A stretch of 64,000 bases of DNA from Belnapia rosea. Its GTDB lineage: Bacteria; Pseudomonadota; Alphaproteobacteria; Acetobacterales; Acetobacteraceae. The position numbers were made by a program, and so were the translations under genes. Below, in pieces: positions 7,791 through 16,280 of the stretch; positions within the stretch are counted from its first letter, which is position 1, and each line of letters begins with the position of its first letter. The stretch lies in NCBI RefSeq assembly GCF_900101615.1, contig NZ_FMZX01000001.1:992001-1056000 (forward strand). The letters are read 5' to 3'. Under the pieces are notes generated by a model that did not search any database, was not told the DNA's origin, and saw only the letters and a program-made list of their open reading frames with translations.

Positions 7791-7791
7791 C

Positions 7792-7813
7792 GGCCGGGCC
7801 TCGGGGCCCGGCC
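7792..7813. terminator. Bidirectional hairpin between phasin-like and crotonase genes
   Basis: GGCCGGGCC (7792-7800) and GGCCCGGCC (7805-7813) form a perfect 9-bp stem with a TCGG tetraloop just after the plus-strand stop and before the minus-strand stop. There is no clear T-run. Confidence 0.6.
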
Positions 7814-7826
7814 ATGGCGGAGGCGG

Positions 7827-8627
7827 CTACCGGCCGGTGAAGGTGGGCTTGCGCTTCTCCAGCATGGCGTTGACCGCTTCCTTGTGGTCCTCGGTCGTAT
7901 GCGCCAGGGCCTGGAAGGCGGCGGACATCTCGAGCAGCGTCGAGAGGCGGGTGTGCTGGCCCTCGCGCAGCAGCTTCTTGGTCATGCGCACCATCTCGGG
8001 CGGATTGGCGGCGATACGGGCGGCGAGCGCGCCGGCGGCGGCCATCAGCTCCTCATGCGGGACGACCCTGGAGACGAGGCGGACCTCCTTCGCTTCCTGC
8101 GGGCTCAGCAGGTCGCCGGTGAAGCTCATCTCGGCGGCGACGGACATGCCGACGACGCGGGGCAGGAGCCACGCCCCGCCATCGCCGGGGACGATGCCGA
8201 CCTTGACGAAGCTTTCGGCGAAGCTCGCCTTCTCGGAGGCGATGCGGATGTCGCACATGCAGGCGACGTCGAGGCCGAGGCCGATGGCGGGGCCGTTCAC
8301 CGCGGCGATGGTGGGGGCGTCGCAGTCGTAGAGGGCGTTGGCCATGGCCTGGACGCCGCGGCGGTAGTTCTCGCGGACATCGGCATGGCTGCCCTCGAGG
8401 ATGCCCTTGCGGTCGCGCATGGCCTTGAGGTCGCCGCCGGCGCAGAAGGCGGTGCCGGCGCCGGTGAGGATCACGGCGCGAACGGAGCGGTCGCGGTTGA
8501 TGCGGTGGACGGCGGCGACGACGTCATCGCAATCGTCGAAGGTGGAGATGGCGTTGCGCTTCTCCGGCGCGTTGAGCGTCAGGGTGACGATCGGGCCGTC
8601 CTGCTCATAGGTCACGTAGTCGGTCAT
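7827..8627 (-). CDS. Enoyl-CoA hydratase/isomerase (crotonase) family protein
   Basis: 266 aa. The oxyanion-hole motifs of the crotonase fold are present: VILTGAGTAFCAGGDLKAM and AAVNGPAIGLGLDVACMCD, with a downstream FAESFVKVGIVPGDGGAWLL catalytic region. A likely acidic catalytic residue lies in the last segment. Its ATG overlaps the stop of the upstream acyl-CoA dehydrogenase (ATGA). This suggests that it hydrates or rearranges the enoyl-CoA made by the two dehydrogenase subunits. Substrate not determined. Confidence 0.92.
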   Translation of the reverse strand: MTDYVTYEQDGPIVTLTLNAPEKRNAISTFDDCDDVVAAVHRINRDRSVRAVILTGAGTAFCAGGDLKAMRDRKGILEGSHADVRENYRRGVQAMANALYDCDAPTIAAVNGPAIGLGLDVACMCDIRIASEKASFAESFVKVGIVPGDGGAWLLPRVVGMSVAAEMSFTGDLLSPQEAKEVRLVSRVVPHEELMAAAGALAARIAANPPEMVRMTKKLLREGQHTRLSTLLEMSAAFQALAHTTEDHKEAVNAMLEKRKPTFTGR

Positions 8628-9628
8628 GCGATGGCGTCCTCGTCGCGGCTGGTCAGGTCGGCCCAGAGCCGGTCGCCGCCGCGGGCGAGCGCGGCGTCGC
8701 CGATGCGGCGGGCCCAGAGGCGTTCCGGCCCGGCGCCGTCGCGCCAGCCCCAGATGCGCCGGGTGAAAAGGTGCAGCGGGTGCTCGTCGGTGAAGCCGAT
8801 GGCGGCATGGACCTGATGGACGATCTCGGCGCCGGTGCCACCCGCCTCGCCAGTCACGACCTTGGCCGCGGCGATCTCGAACTCCGCCCCGCCCAGGCCA
8901 TGGCGGTCGGCGGCGCGGCCGGCATTGGCGACGGCGACGCCGGCGGCCGCGACCTCCCCGGCGCAGCGGGCCAGGAGCTGCTGCACGGCCTGGAAGCCGC
9001 CGATGGCGCGGCCGAACTGCTTGCGGGTATTGGCGTAGTCAACCGTCATGTCGAGCACCGCCTCCAGCGCGCCGGCGATGCGGGCGGCGTTCAGCAGAGC
9101 GCCGGCGAGCAGGGCGGCATCGGGGCCATAGGCGGCGGGCAGCTGGCCCTCGGCGAGCGGGGCGGCGAGGACCGGCCGGTCGGCCGGCTCGCGGGCGATG
9201 AGGCCCCTGCCCTGCTGCCAGTCGGCGGGGGCATGGAGCGTGACCTCGCCGCCCGGCGCCAGGACCAGATGGCCGGCGCGGCGACCCCAGGCCACCGGCT
9301 CGCCGGGCAGGCCGAGGCCGATGAAGCCGGTGGGCGGCGTGATGCCGGCACCGGCCAGCAGGGCGGCGGCGGCCATGCTCTCGCCGAGCGGGATGGGCGC
9401 GGCATGGCGGCCCATCGCCTGCCAGAGCGCCACGGCATCGCCCCAGCCGAGGCCGACGCCGCCTTGCTGCTCAGGGACGAGGGCGAGCGGCAGGCCCAGC
9501 GCCTCCGCCTCGTCCCAGAGCGCCTCAGGCCAGGTGCCGGACTCGGCGGCGCGGAGGGTGGCGGGCTCCGACCGGCTGGCCAGGAGGCGGTCGACCTGCT
9601 CGACCAGGATGTCGCGCATCTCGCTCAT
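8624..9628 (-). CDS. Acyl-CoA dehydrogenase family protein, short subunit
   Basis: 334 aa from ATG 9628, one nucleotide after the stop of the upstream paralogue; the longer frame to 9676 overlaps that gene. The protein is shorter and more divergent than standard acyl-CoA dehydrogenases. It keeps the C-terminal ACAD helices (YANTRKQFGRAIGGFQAVQQ, AAAKVVTGEAGGTGAEIVHQ, QVHAAIGFTDEHPLHLF). Paired with the larger ACAD gene it probably forms a heteromeric FAD enzyme, as known for FadE-type alpha/beta pairs. Position relative to the crotonase supports one beta-oxidation-like pathway. Confidence 0.86.
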   Translation of the reverse strand: MSEMRDILVEQVDRLLASRSEPATLRAAESGTWPEALWDEAEALGLPLALVPEQQGGVGLGWGDAVALWQAMGRHAAPIPLGESMAAAALLAGAGITPPTGFIGLGLPGEPVAWGRRAGHLVLAPGGEVTLHAPADWQQGRGLIAREPADRPVLAAPLAEGQLPAAYGPDAALLAGALLNAARIAGALEAVLDMTVDYANTRKQFGRAIGGFQAVQQLLARCAGEVAAAGVAVANAGRAADRHGLGGAEFEIAAAKVVTGEAGGTGAEIVHQVHAAIGFTDEHPLHLFTRRIWGWRDGAGPERLWARRIGDAALARGGDRLWADLTSRDEDAIA

Positions 9629-9629
9629 C

Positions 9630-10769
9630 TCAACGGAGCCCCAGCTGGCGCGCGATGATGCCGCGCAGGATTTCACGTGTGCCGCCGCGCAGGCTGTAGC
9701 TGCGGGCGACCATGGTCATCAGGCCGAGCATCTCCAGCACCTGCGGCGGCGTGCGGGCCGGGTCGACCAGGCCCCGGATGGTCTCCGGCAGGGCCTGCTC
9801 GAAGTCGTTGCCGGCATCCTTCACCAGGGCCGCCTCGCGAGCGGGGGTGTGGCCCTCCTGCAGCATGCCGGCGACGGAGAAGGACATCTGGCGGAGGGTG
9901 GCGGCGCGGGCGAGGAGCCGGCCGACCGCCTCCGGCGCGGCGGGCTCGGCACGGAGGTCGTCGAGCGCCTCGACCAGCAGCGGAAGCGAGGAGAGGTAGC
10001 GTTCCGGCCCGGCGCGCTCGAAGGCGAGCTCGGCCGTCGCCTGTTCCCAGCCATTGCCCTCCTGGCCGACCAGCATCGAGTCGGGGACGAAGACGTCGTC
10101 GAAGGTGATCTCGTTGAAGCCGTCCTGACCCACCAGGTCGAGGATCGGCCGGATGGAGAGGCCGGAGGAGCGGAGATCGACCAGGAACTGGCTGAGGCCC
10201 TGGTGCTTCGCCTTGGGGTCCGGCGCCGGGGCGGTGCGGAGGAGCGCGATCATGAAGTCGCAGCGATGGGCGCTGCTGGTCCAGACCTTGCGGCCGTTGA
10301 CCTTCCAGCCGCCGGGGACCTTCTCGGCCCGGGTACGGAGGCTGGCCAGGTCGGAGCCGCTATCGGGCTCGGAGAGGCCGATGGCGAAGGCCAGCTCGCC
10401 GCGGACGATGCGGGGGAGGAATTCGCGGCGCTGCTCCTCGGTGCCGAGGCGGAGGATGAGGGGGCCGGACTGGCGGTCGCCGATCCAGTGGGCGCCGACC
10501 GGGGCGCCGACGGCGAGCATCTCCTCCAGCACCACGTAGCGCTCGAGGGCGGTGCGCTCGCCGCCCCCATAGGCTTTCGGCCAAGTCATGCCGATCCAGC
10601 CCCGCTTGCCGACCTCGCGGGAGAATTCGCGGTCGAAGCCCATCCAGGAATAGGCGGGGACCATGGGCGGCCAGTCGCGCCCGGCCTCGGCGAGGAAGGC
10701 GCGAAGCTCGGCGCGGAGGGCGGGCGCCTCGGCGGGCGTGTCCCGGAGCGGGAATTGCAGGCTGGGCAT
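9630..10769 (-). CDS. Acyl-CoA dehydrogenase, large subunit
   Basis: 379 aa, normal ACAD length. Start ATG 10769 with AGGGAG ahead of it. Family marks are FAIGLSEPDSGSDLASLRTR (FAD and substrate region), WKVNGRKVWTSSAHRCDFM and C-terminal RSYSLRGGTREILRGIIARQ. FAD-dependent alpha,beta-dehydrogenation of an acyl-CoA is the expected reaction; electrons would go to ETF, which is not in the window. First gene of a three-gene minus-strand operon, divergent from the molybdenum hydroxylase gene. Confidence 0.92.
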   Translation of the reverse strand: MPSLQFPLRDTPAEAPALRAELRAFLAEAGRDWPPMVPAYSWMGFDREFSREVGKRGWIGMTWPKAYGGGERTALERYVVLEEMLAVGAPVGAHWIGDRQSGPLILRLGTEEQRREFLPRIVRGELAFAIGLSEPDSGSDLASLRTRAEKVPGGWKVNGRKVWTSSAHRCDFMIALLRTAPAPDPKAKHQGLSQFLVDLRSSGLSIRPILDLVGQDGFNEITFDDVFVPDSMLVGQEGNGWEQATAELAFERAGPERYLSSLPLLVEALDDLRAEPAAPEAVGRLLARAATLRQMSFSVAGMLQEGHTPAREAALVKDAGNDFEQALPETIRGLVDPARTPPQVLEMLGLMTMVARSYSLRGGTREILRGIIARQLGLR

Positions 10770-10878
10770 GGACGTTCTCCCTTGACCGATTGGTGCCCCG
10801 GATCGGCGCCCGGCGCTACCCCCCTCTCGACAGAGGGGCGGCAGGCCGCTTTGCTTGGGCCAAGCGGAGGGCAGCGCC

Positions 10879-13194
10879 ATGGATAAATTCGGGATCGGCC
10901 AGCCGGTGCGGCGCAAGGAGGATGTGCGGCTGCTGACCGGCCGGGGCACCTATACCGATGACATCGGCCGGCCCGGCCAGGCCCATGCCTATGTGCTGCG
11001 CTCGCCCCATGCCCATGCGCGCATCCTCTCGATCGATACGGTTGAGGCGCTCTCGGCGCCGGGCGTGGTGACGGTGCTGACGGGGCTGGATGCGGCGAAG
11101 GACGGCATCGGGCATTTCCCGGTGATGGTCGAGGTGCCGGGCAAGGGCGGCACCAAGCTGTTCTCGACGCCGCGGGAGATCCTGCAGACCGAGAAGGTGC
11201 GCTTCGTCGGCGACCCGGTGGCGCTGGTGGTGGCCGAGACGCGGGCCATGGCGCAGGACGCGGCCGAGTTGATCGAGGTGGAGTACGAGATCCTGCCGAG
11301 CGTCACCGATACGGCGGCGGCGCTCGACCCCGATACGCCACTGCTCTGGGAGGAGAATGGCAGCAATCTCTGCGTGCTCTGGGACAGCGGGCGGGAGGCG
11401 GAGGCCGAGGCGGGCCTGGCCGCCGCCGCGCGGACGGTCTCGGTGGAGCTGGTGAACAACCGCCTTGTCGGCAACCCGATGGAGCCGCGCGTCGCGCTCG
11501 GCGAGTATGAGGCGGCGACGGGGCAGTACACGCTGCATTCGCCGACCCAGGGTGTGATGCGGGTGCAGGAGGGGCTGGCGCGGCTGATCCTGAAGGTGCC
11601 GAAGGAGAAGCTGCGGGTCGTCTCGCCCGATGTCGGCGGCGGCTTCGGGCTGCGGGGCAAGATCCATCCGGAAAGCGGGATGGTGCTCTGGGCTGCGCGA
11701 CGCACGGGCCGGCCGGTGAAGTGGACCAGCGACCGCAGCGAGACCTTCCTCTGCGACCCGCATGGGCGGGACCATGTGACGCGGGCGCGCATGGGCTTCG
11801 ATGCGGAGGGCAGGATCACCGGCGTCACCATCCGCACCTTCGCCGCCATGGGGGCCTATCTGCAGGATTTCGGGCCGCGCGTGCCGACCGTCGCGGGCGG
11901 GCGGATCATGGGCACGGTCTATGACATCCAGGCGCTGAACGCGCAGGTGAGCTGCGTCTTCACCAACACCTCGCCGACGGATGCCTATCGTGGCGCGGGA
12001 CGGCCGGAACAGGCCTATGTGCTGGAACGGCTGCTCGATCTCGGCGCGGCGGAGCTGGGGATCGGGCGGGAGGAGATCCGGCGGCGGAATTATATCCGGC
12101 CGGAGCAGATCCCCTATGTGAATGTCGTCGGCAATGCAATCGACAGCGGGCTCTTCGCGGAGACACAGGCCAGGGCGCTGGCGCTGGCGGACTGGGACGG
12201 ATTCCCGGCGCGGCGGGCGGAGGCACGGGCGCAGGGCAAGCGGCGCGGCATCGGGCTCGGCTACTTCATCGAGGCCTCGGGCGGGCAGCCGAGCGAATGG
12301 GCCCGGGTGCGCTTCGAGCGCGACGGCACCGTCTCCGTCACCGTCGGCACCTTCAGCCATGGCCAGGGGCATGAGACGGCCTATGCCCAGGTGCTGCATG
12401 AGAAGCTCGGCGTCGGGTTCGACAAGGTCCGGCTGGTGCAGGGCGACACCGATGTGGTGGAGAAGGGCAACGGCACGGGCGGGTCGCGCAGCTCGCAGAT
12501 GGGTGGCGTTGCCATCTCCCGCGCCTCGGAGCTGGTGATCGCCAAGGGGCGCCGGCTGGCGGCGCATCTGCTGGAGGCGGCGGTGGATGACGTGGAGTTC
12601 GAGCGGGGCGTCTTCCGCGTGGCGGGGACCGATCTGCAAGTTGGCTGGGACCGGGTCTACCAGCTCGCCCAGACGCCGCCGGCGGGGGAGACGCCGGGGC
12701 TCGACGAGCAGCTGCTTTATACCCGCAACACCGAATGCAATTTCCCCAATGGCTGCCATGTCGCCGAGGTGGAGATCGACGAGGAGACCGGGCAGGTCTC
12801 GCTGGTGCGCTATGCCGCCGTCGACGACGTTGGCAATGTCATCAACCCGATGCTGGTGCACGGCCAGTCGCATGGCGGGATCATGAGCGGCATCGGCCAG
12901 GCGCTGCTGGAGCATGCGGTCTATGACCGGGAGAGCGGGCAGTTCCTGAGCGCAAGCTTCCAGGACTACTGCATGCCGCGCGCCGCCGACGCGCCGGATT
13001 TCACCCTCGGCTTCCATGTGGTGCCCTGCCCTAACAACGACCTCGGTGTGAAGGGGGCGGGCGAAGGCGGCTCCTGCGGGGCGCCGCCGGCCATCGTCTC
13101 GGCGGTCTGCGATGCGCTGGGGGTCGGGCATATCGACATGCCGGTGACGCCGGAGAAGGTGTGGCGGGTGCTCGAAGGGAGGGTGGCGGCGTGA
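10879..13194 (+). CDS. Molybdenum hydroxylase large subunit (xanthine dehydrogenase/CoxL-like family)
   Basis: 771 aa from ATG 10879 with GGAGG upstream. It starts directly with the CoxL-type IGQPVRRKEDVRLLTGRGTY segment, so no fused 2Fe-2S or FAD domain. VSPDVGGGFGLRGKIHPE is the molybdopterin-binding glycine loop. The active-site loop reads TDAYRGAGRPEQAY, that is AYRGAGR rather than the AYxCSFR of true form I CO dehydrogenase. The catalytic Glu is predicted at residue 729 in VKGAGEGGSCGAPPA. Substrate unknown. No medium or small subunit gene lies beside it. Confidence 0.9.
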   Translation: MDKFGIGQPVRRKEDVRLLTGRGTYTDDIGRPGQAHAYVLRSPHAHARILSIDTVEALSAPGVVTVLTGLDAAKDGIGHFPVMVEVPGKGGTKLFSTPREILQTEKVRFVGDPVALVVAETRAMAQDAAELIEVEYEILPSVTDTAAALDPDTPLLWEENGSNLCVLWDSGREAEAEAGLAAAARTVSVELVNNRLVGNPMEPRVALGEYEAATGQYTLHSPTQGVMRVQEGLARLILKVPKEKLRVVSPDVGGGFGLRGKIHPESGMVLWAARRTGRPVKWTSDRSETFLCDPHGRDHVTRARMGFDAEGRITGVTIRTFAAMGAYLQDFGPRVPTVAGGRIMGTVYDIQALNAQVSCVFTNTSPTDAYRGAGRPEQAYVLERLLDLGAAELGIGREEIRRRNYIRPEQIPYVNVVGNAIDSGLFAETQARALALADWDGFPARRAEARAQGKRRGIGLGYFIEASGGQPSEWARVRFERDGTVSVTVGTFSHGQGHETAYAQVLHEKLGVGFDKVRLVQGDTDVVEKGNGTGGSRSSQMGGVAISRASELVIAKGRRLAAHLLEAAVDDVEFERGVFRVAGTDLQVGWDRVYQLAQTPPAGETPGLDEQLLYTRNTECNFPNGCHVAEVEIDEETGQVSLVRYAAVDDVGNVINPMLVHGQSHGGIMSGIGQALLEHAVYDRESGQFLSASFQDYCMPRAADAPDFTLGFHVVPCPNNDLGVKGAGEGGSCGAPPAIVSAVCDALGVGHIDMPVTPEKVWRVLEGRVAA

Positions 13195-13216
13195 GCCGTC
13201 GTGCCGGAGGCGCGCA

Positions 13217-14353
13217 ATGACACAGGTTTTCATACCGGCGGTCTTCATCCGCGGCGGCTCCTCGAAGGGCGTGTTCTTCCATGCGCGGGACCTGCCGGCG
13301 GATCGGGCGGAGATCGACCCGATCCTGCTCTCGGTGCTCGGCAGCCCGGATCCCTATGGGCGGCAACTGGACGGGATGGGAGGCGGGATCTCCTCGCTGT
13401 CGAAGGCCGTCATCATCGGGCCGCCGACGCACCCCGAGGCGGATGTGGACTACACCTTCGCCCAGGTCGCGGTGGACCGGCCGGTGGTGGACTGGAAGGG
13501 CAATTGCGGCAACCTGTCCTCGGCCGTCGGGCCCTTCGCCGTCGATGAAGGCTTGGTGCGCGTGGCCGATGGCGAGGCGCTGGTGCGCATCCACCAGGTG
13601 AACACGCGGAAGATCATCCATGCCCGCTTCCCGGTGCGGGACGGCAAGGCGGAGGTGCGGGGCGACTTCGCCATCGCCGGCGTCGCCGGGACGGGGGCGC
13701 GGATTCGCCTCGACTTCCTGGCGCCGGGCGGGACGCAGACCGCGGGGCTGCTGCCGACCGGGCGGGTGGCCGATGCGCTGGAGGTGCCGGGCTTCGGCTC
13801 GCTGCGGGCGACGCTGATCGATGCCGGCAACCCGGCGGCCTTCATCGATGCGCGGGATGTCGGGCTGACCGGCGGCGAGGGCCCGGAGGCGATCGAGGCG
13901 CAGGGCGAGATGATGGCGCTGCTCGACCGCATCCGCCGCGTCGCGGGCGTTGCCATGGGGCTGGCCGCGACGCCCGAGGGGGTGGGGCTGGCGGCGCCGC
14001 GCATCGCCCTCGTCGCCGGCCCGCTGGCCGCGCGGACGCTGGACGGGGAGGTTCTCGATCCGTCCGGACATGACGTGACGGTGCGGATGCTATCGATGGA
14101 GCGGCCGCACCGGGCGGTGCCGATGACCGGGGCGCTGGGCCTCGCCGTTGCCTGCCGGGTGGAGGGCAGCATCCCGCATGGGCTGGCCGCGCGGGGCGGG
14201 CGGCCGGAGGAGACCCGGGTGGCGCATCCCTCCGGCCTGCTGACGGTGGGCGCCGAGGTGGAGCGGCGGCCGGAGGGCTGGCATGCGGAGAGCGCGGTGA
14301 TGTTCCGCACCCAGCGGCGGCTGATGCAGGGGGCGGTGGCGATACCCGGCTAG
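13217..14353 (+). CDS. PrpF-family isomerase (2-methylaconitate/4-oxalomesaconate type)
   Basis: 378 aa with a Shine-Dalgarno (GGAGG) before ATG 13217. FIRGGSSKGVFFHARDLP and VDWKGNCGNLSSAVGPFAV are typical of the PrpF/DUF453 family, which has a diaminopimelate-epimerase fold and moves double bonds in unsaturated dicarboxylic or tricarboxylic acids. Lies 22 nt after the molybdenum hydroxylase, so they are likely cotranscribed. Methylcitrate-cycle use is possible, but no acnD or prpC is nearby. An aromatic or heterocycle degradation role is an alternative. Confidence 0.88.
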   Translation: MTQVFIPAVFIRGGSSKGVFFHARDLPADRAEIDPILLSVLGSPDPYGRQLDGMGGGISSLSKAVIIGPPTHPEADVDYTFAQVAVDRPVVDWKGNCGNLSSAVGPFAVDEGLVRVADGEALVRIHQVNTRKIIHARFPVRDGKAEVRGDFAIAGVAGTGARIRLDFLAPGGTQTAGLLPTGRVADALEVPGFGSLRATLIDAGNPAAFIDARDVGLTGGEGPEAIEAQGEMMALLDRIRRVAGVAMGLAATPEGVGLAAPRIALVAGPLAARTLDGEVLDPSGHDVTVRMLSMERPHRAVPMTGALGLAVACRVEGSIPHGLAARGGRPEETRVAHPSGLLTVGAEVERRPEGWHAESAVMFRTQRRLMQGAVAIPG

Positions 14354-15090
14354 AGCAGCTTCGGCAGGCTGCCCGCCAGCAGCGCCACGCCCGAGGCCGC
14401 CAGCAGCGCCAGCACCACGCGCTGGAAGCCGATATCGCCGAGGCGGCGATAGGCCGCCGCCCCCATCAGCGCCGTGGCGATGACGATCGGCAGCATCACC
14501 GGGAAGAGCCAGGCGGCGCGGGCGGAGACGGTGCCGGTCAGCAGGTAGCCGGCCATCGTCGTCGTGTGCATGCTGAGGAAGACGAGCTGGAAGACGCTGC
14601 GCTGCGTCGCCCGGTCCCAGCCGCGCAGCACGCACCAGAGGGTCGGGATCGGGCCCGGCAGCCCGCCGATGCCGCCCATCACCCCGCCGAGGAAGCCGGC
14701 CAGCCCATCCGCCAGCCTCCCCCCGGCTGTGACGCGCGGCAGCTGCGCCGCCAGCAGCATGGCCGGGCACCAGATCAGCAGCAGGGCGCCGAGCCCGGCC
14801 TGGAAGAGGCGCGGGTCGATCATCGGCAGCAGCAGCACGCCGACCGGCACGCCGGGCAGCCCGCCCAGGATGAAGGGGATGGCCCGCGGCACCGCCGAGA
14901 GCGTCAGCGAGCGCATCCCCATCGCCTGGCCGATCAGCGAGCAGAAAACGACCAGCGGGCCGGCGATGGCGGGCTCCAGCGCCCAGGACCAGAAGGCCAT
15001 GGCGACGAGGCCGAAGGCGAAGCCCGAGACGCCCTGGATGAAGCCGGCGAGCGCGCCGCCCAGCACGACGATGGTCATCCCGAATGTCAT
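14350..15090 (-). CDS. TSUP-family (TauE/SafE) membrane permease
   Basis: 246 aa, mostly hydrophobic, with about eight predicted membrane helices in two halves (ALAGFIQGVSGFAFGLVAMA; then FLGGVMGGIGGLPGPIPTLW). The GFxSG- and GGxxGxP-like loops are typical of TauE/SafE anion exporters for sulfite, sulfoacetate and similar anions. Start ATG 15090 is preferred to the upstream 15180 because the latter overlaps the divergent gene. The stop TAG overlaps the TAG of the convergent prpF-like gene through a shared CTAG. Substrate unknown. Confidence 0.85.
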   Translation of the reverse strand: MTFGMTIVVLGGALAGFIQGVSGFAFGLVAMAFWSWALEPAIAGPLVVFCSLIGQAMGMRSLTLSAVPRAIPFILGGLPGVPVGVLLLPMIDPRLFQAGLGALLLIWCPAMLLAAQLPRVTAGGRLADGLAGFLGGVMGGIGGLPGPIPTLWCVLRGWDRATQRSVFQLVFLSMHTTTMAGYLLTGTVSARAAWLFPVMLPIVIATALMGAAAYRRLGDIGFQRVVLALLAASGVALLAGSLPKLL

Positions 15091-15178
15091 GCGCCCGGCC
15101 CCTGAAATGTCAGGGGGCGGGTTTTCGCCCGGAGCGGCGGGGGATACAACCGGGGCAAGCAACATCCAGGGAAACGCC

Positions 15179-16225
15179 ATGCGCCGCTTTCGTGTCGGCT
15201 ACCTCTCCCACCTGCCGCACCAGGCCTTTCTCGACACGGCGGCGCAGTGCGCGGCGCTCGAGGTGGTGCGCATCCCGCTCGACCAGCCGGAGGGCGCGGT
15301 GCTGGCGGCGCTGCGCGAGGTGGACGGCTACTACTGCATGGCCTCGCGGGACGAGCTGCCGCGGCCCTTCCACGTCACCCCTGCCCTGCTGGCCGAGCTG
15401 CCGCGGCTGCTGATGGTCGGCAGCACCGGCGCGGGCTACGACACGGTGGACCCCGCCGCCTGCACCGCCGCCGGCGTGCTGCTGGTGAACCAGGCCGGCG
15501 GCAATGCGGAGGGCGTGGCGGAGCATGCGGTCGGCATGATGCTCGCCCTGCTGAAGCGCATGCCGGAGGCGCAGGCGGCGATGCGGGCCGGGCAGGCGCA
15601 GAGCCGTGAGGCGCTGATGGGGCGGGAGCTGCGCGGGCGGACCGTCGGGCTGGTCGGCATCGGCCATGTCGGGACGCGCGTGGCCGAGATCGTGCGGCTG
15701 GCCTTCGGCTGCCCGGTGCTGGCCTGCGACCCCTATCTCGACGCCGACGCCATCGCCGCGCGCGGCGCGCGGAAGGTGGAGATGGATGAGCTGCTGGCCG
15801 GGAGCGACGTGGTCAGCCTGCACCTGCCGCTCGCGCCGGAGAGCCGCGGCATGATGAGCGCCGCGAGCTTCGCGCGGATGAGGCGCGGCGCCATCTTCGT
15901 CACCACCGCGCGCGGGCATATCCATGACGAGCCGGCACTGGCCGAGGCCCTGGCGAGCGGGCATATCGCCGCTGCCGGACTCGATGTCTGGGCGCAGGAG
16001 CCGCCGCCGCCCACGCATCCGCTGCTGCAGATGGGCAACGTGATCGTCACGCAGCATACCGCCGGCGTCACGCAGGAGAGCCGGGCGAACATCACCCGCA
16101 TCGCGGCGCTGGCCTTCGCCGACGCGGCGGAGGGGCGCCTGCCGCCGCGCATCATCAACCCGGATGTGGTGCCGCGCTTCGCGGAACGTTGGGCCGCCGC
16201 CTTCGGCCGGGCGTTGGCGGGCTAG
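15179..16225 (+). CDS. D-isomer-specific 2-hydroxyacid dehydrogenase
   Basis: 348 aa from ATG 15179. NAD-binding motif VGLVGIGHVGTRVAEI, conserved catalytic Arg in TTARGHIHDEPALAEAL, and the His/Glu dyad region reads VIVTQHTAGVTQESRANI. The reaction expected is reversible reduction of a 2-oxoacid to a D-2-hydroxyacid, or an oxidation in catabolism. Cytoplasmic. First gene of a plus-strand group with a dihydropyrimidinase-type hydrolase, an unknown protein and a CobW-type GTPase. Confidence 0.9.
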   Translation: MRRFRVGYLSHLPHQAFLDTAAQCAALEVVRIPLDQPEGAVLAALREVDGYYCMASRDELPRPFHVTPALLAELPRLLMVGSTGAGYDTVDPAACTAAGVLLVNQAGGNAEGVAEHAVGMMLALLKRMPEAQAAMRAGQAQSREALMGRELRGRTVGLVGIGHVGTRVAEIVRLAFGCPVLACDPYLDADAIAARGARKVEMDELLAGSDVVSLHLPLAPESRGMMSAASFARMRRGAIFVTTARGHIHDEPALAEALASGHIAAAGLDVWAQEPPPPTHPLLQMGNVIVTQHTAGVTQESRANITRIAALAFADAAEGRLPPRIINPDVVPRFAERWAAAFGRALAG

Positions 16226-16233
16226 CTTGCGGC

Positions 16234-16276
16234 CACCTCCCGCCGGCGGCAGCATGGCGCCGGCATCGGGAGGGTG
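16234..16276 (+). promoter_or_regulatory. Stem-loop covering the hydantoinase Shine-Dalgarno
   Basis: CACCTCCCG and CCGGCG (16234-16248) can pair with CGCCGG (16258-16263) and CGGGAGGGTG (16267-16276). The right arm contains the GGGAGGG ribosome-binding site for the ATG at 16281. The loop is nine nucleotides and a three-nucleotide bulge separates the two stem parts. Pairing would hide the ribosome-binding site. Seen by eye; folding energy not computed. Confidence 0.45.
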
Positions 16277-16280
16277 GGGC

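Noticed and set aside
10816-13248. Long minus-strand ORF of about 810 codons
   Set aside because: It mirrors the molybdenum hydroxylase gene on the other strand. The translation is low-complexity, rich in Arg, His and Pro, with no family motif.
15120-15180. N-terminal extension of the TSUP permease to 15180
   Set aside because: It would overlap the divergent 2-hydroxyacid dehydrogenase start and add a Pro-rich tail; ATG 15090 gives a typical family N-terminus.
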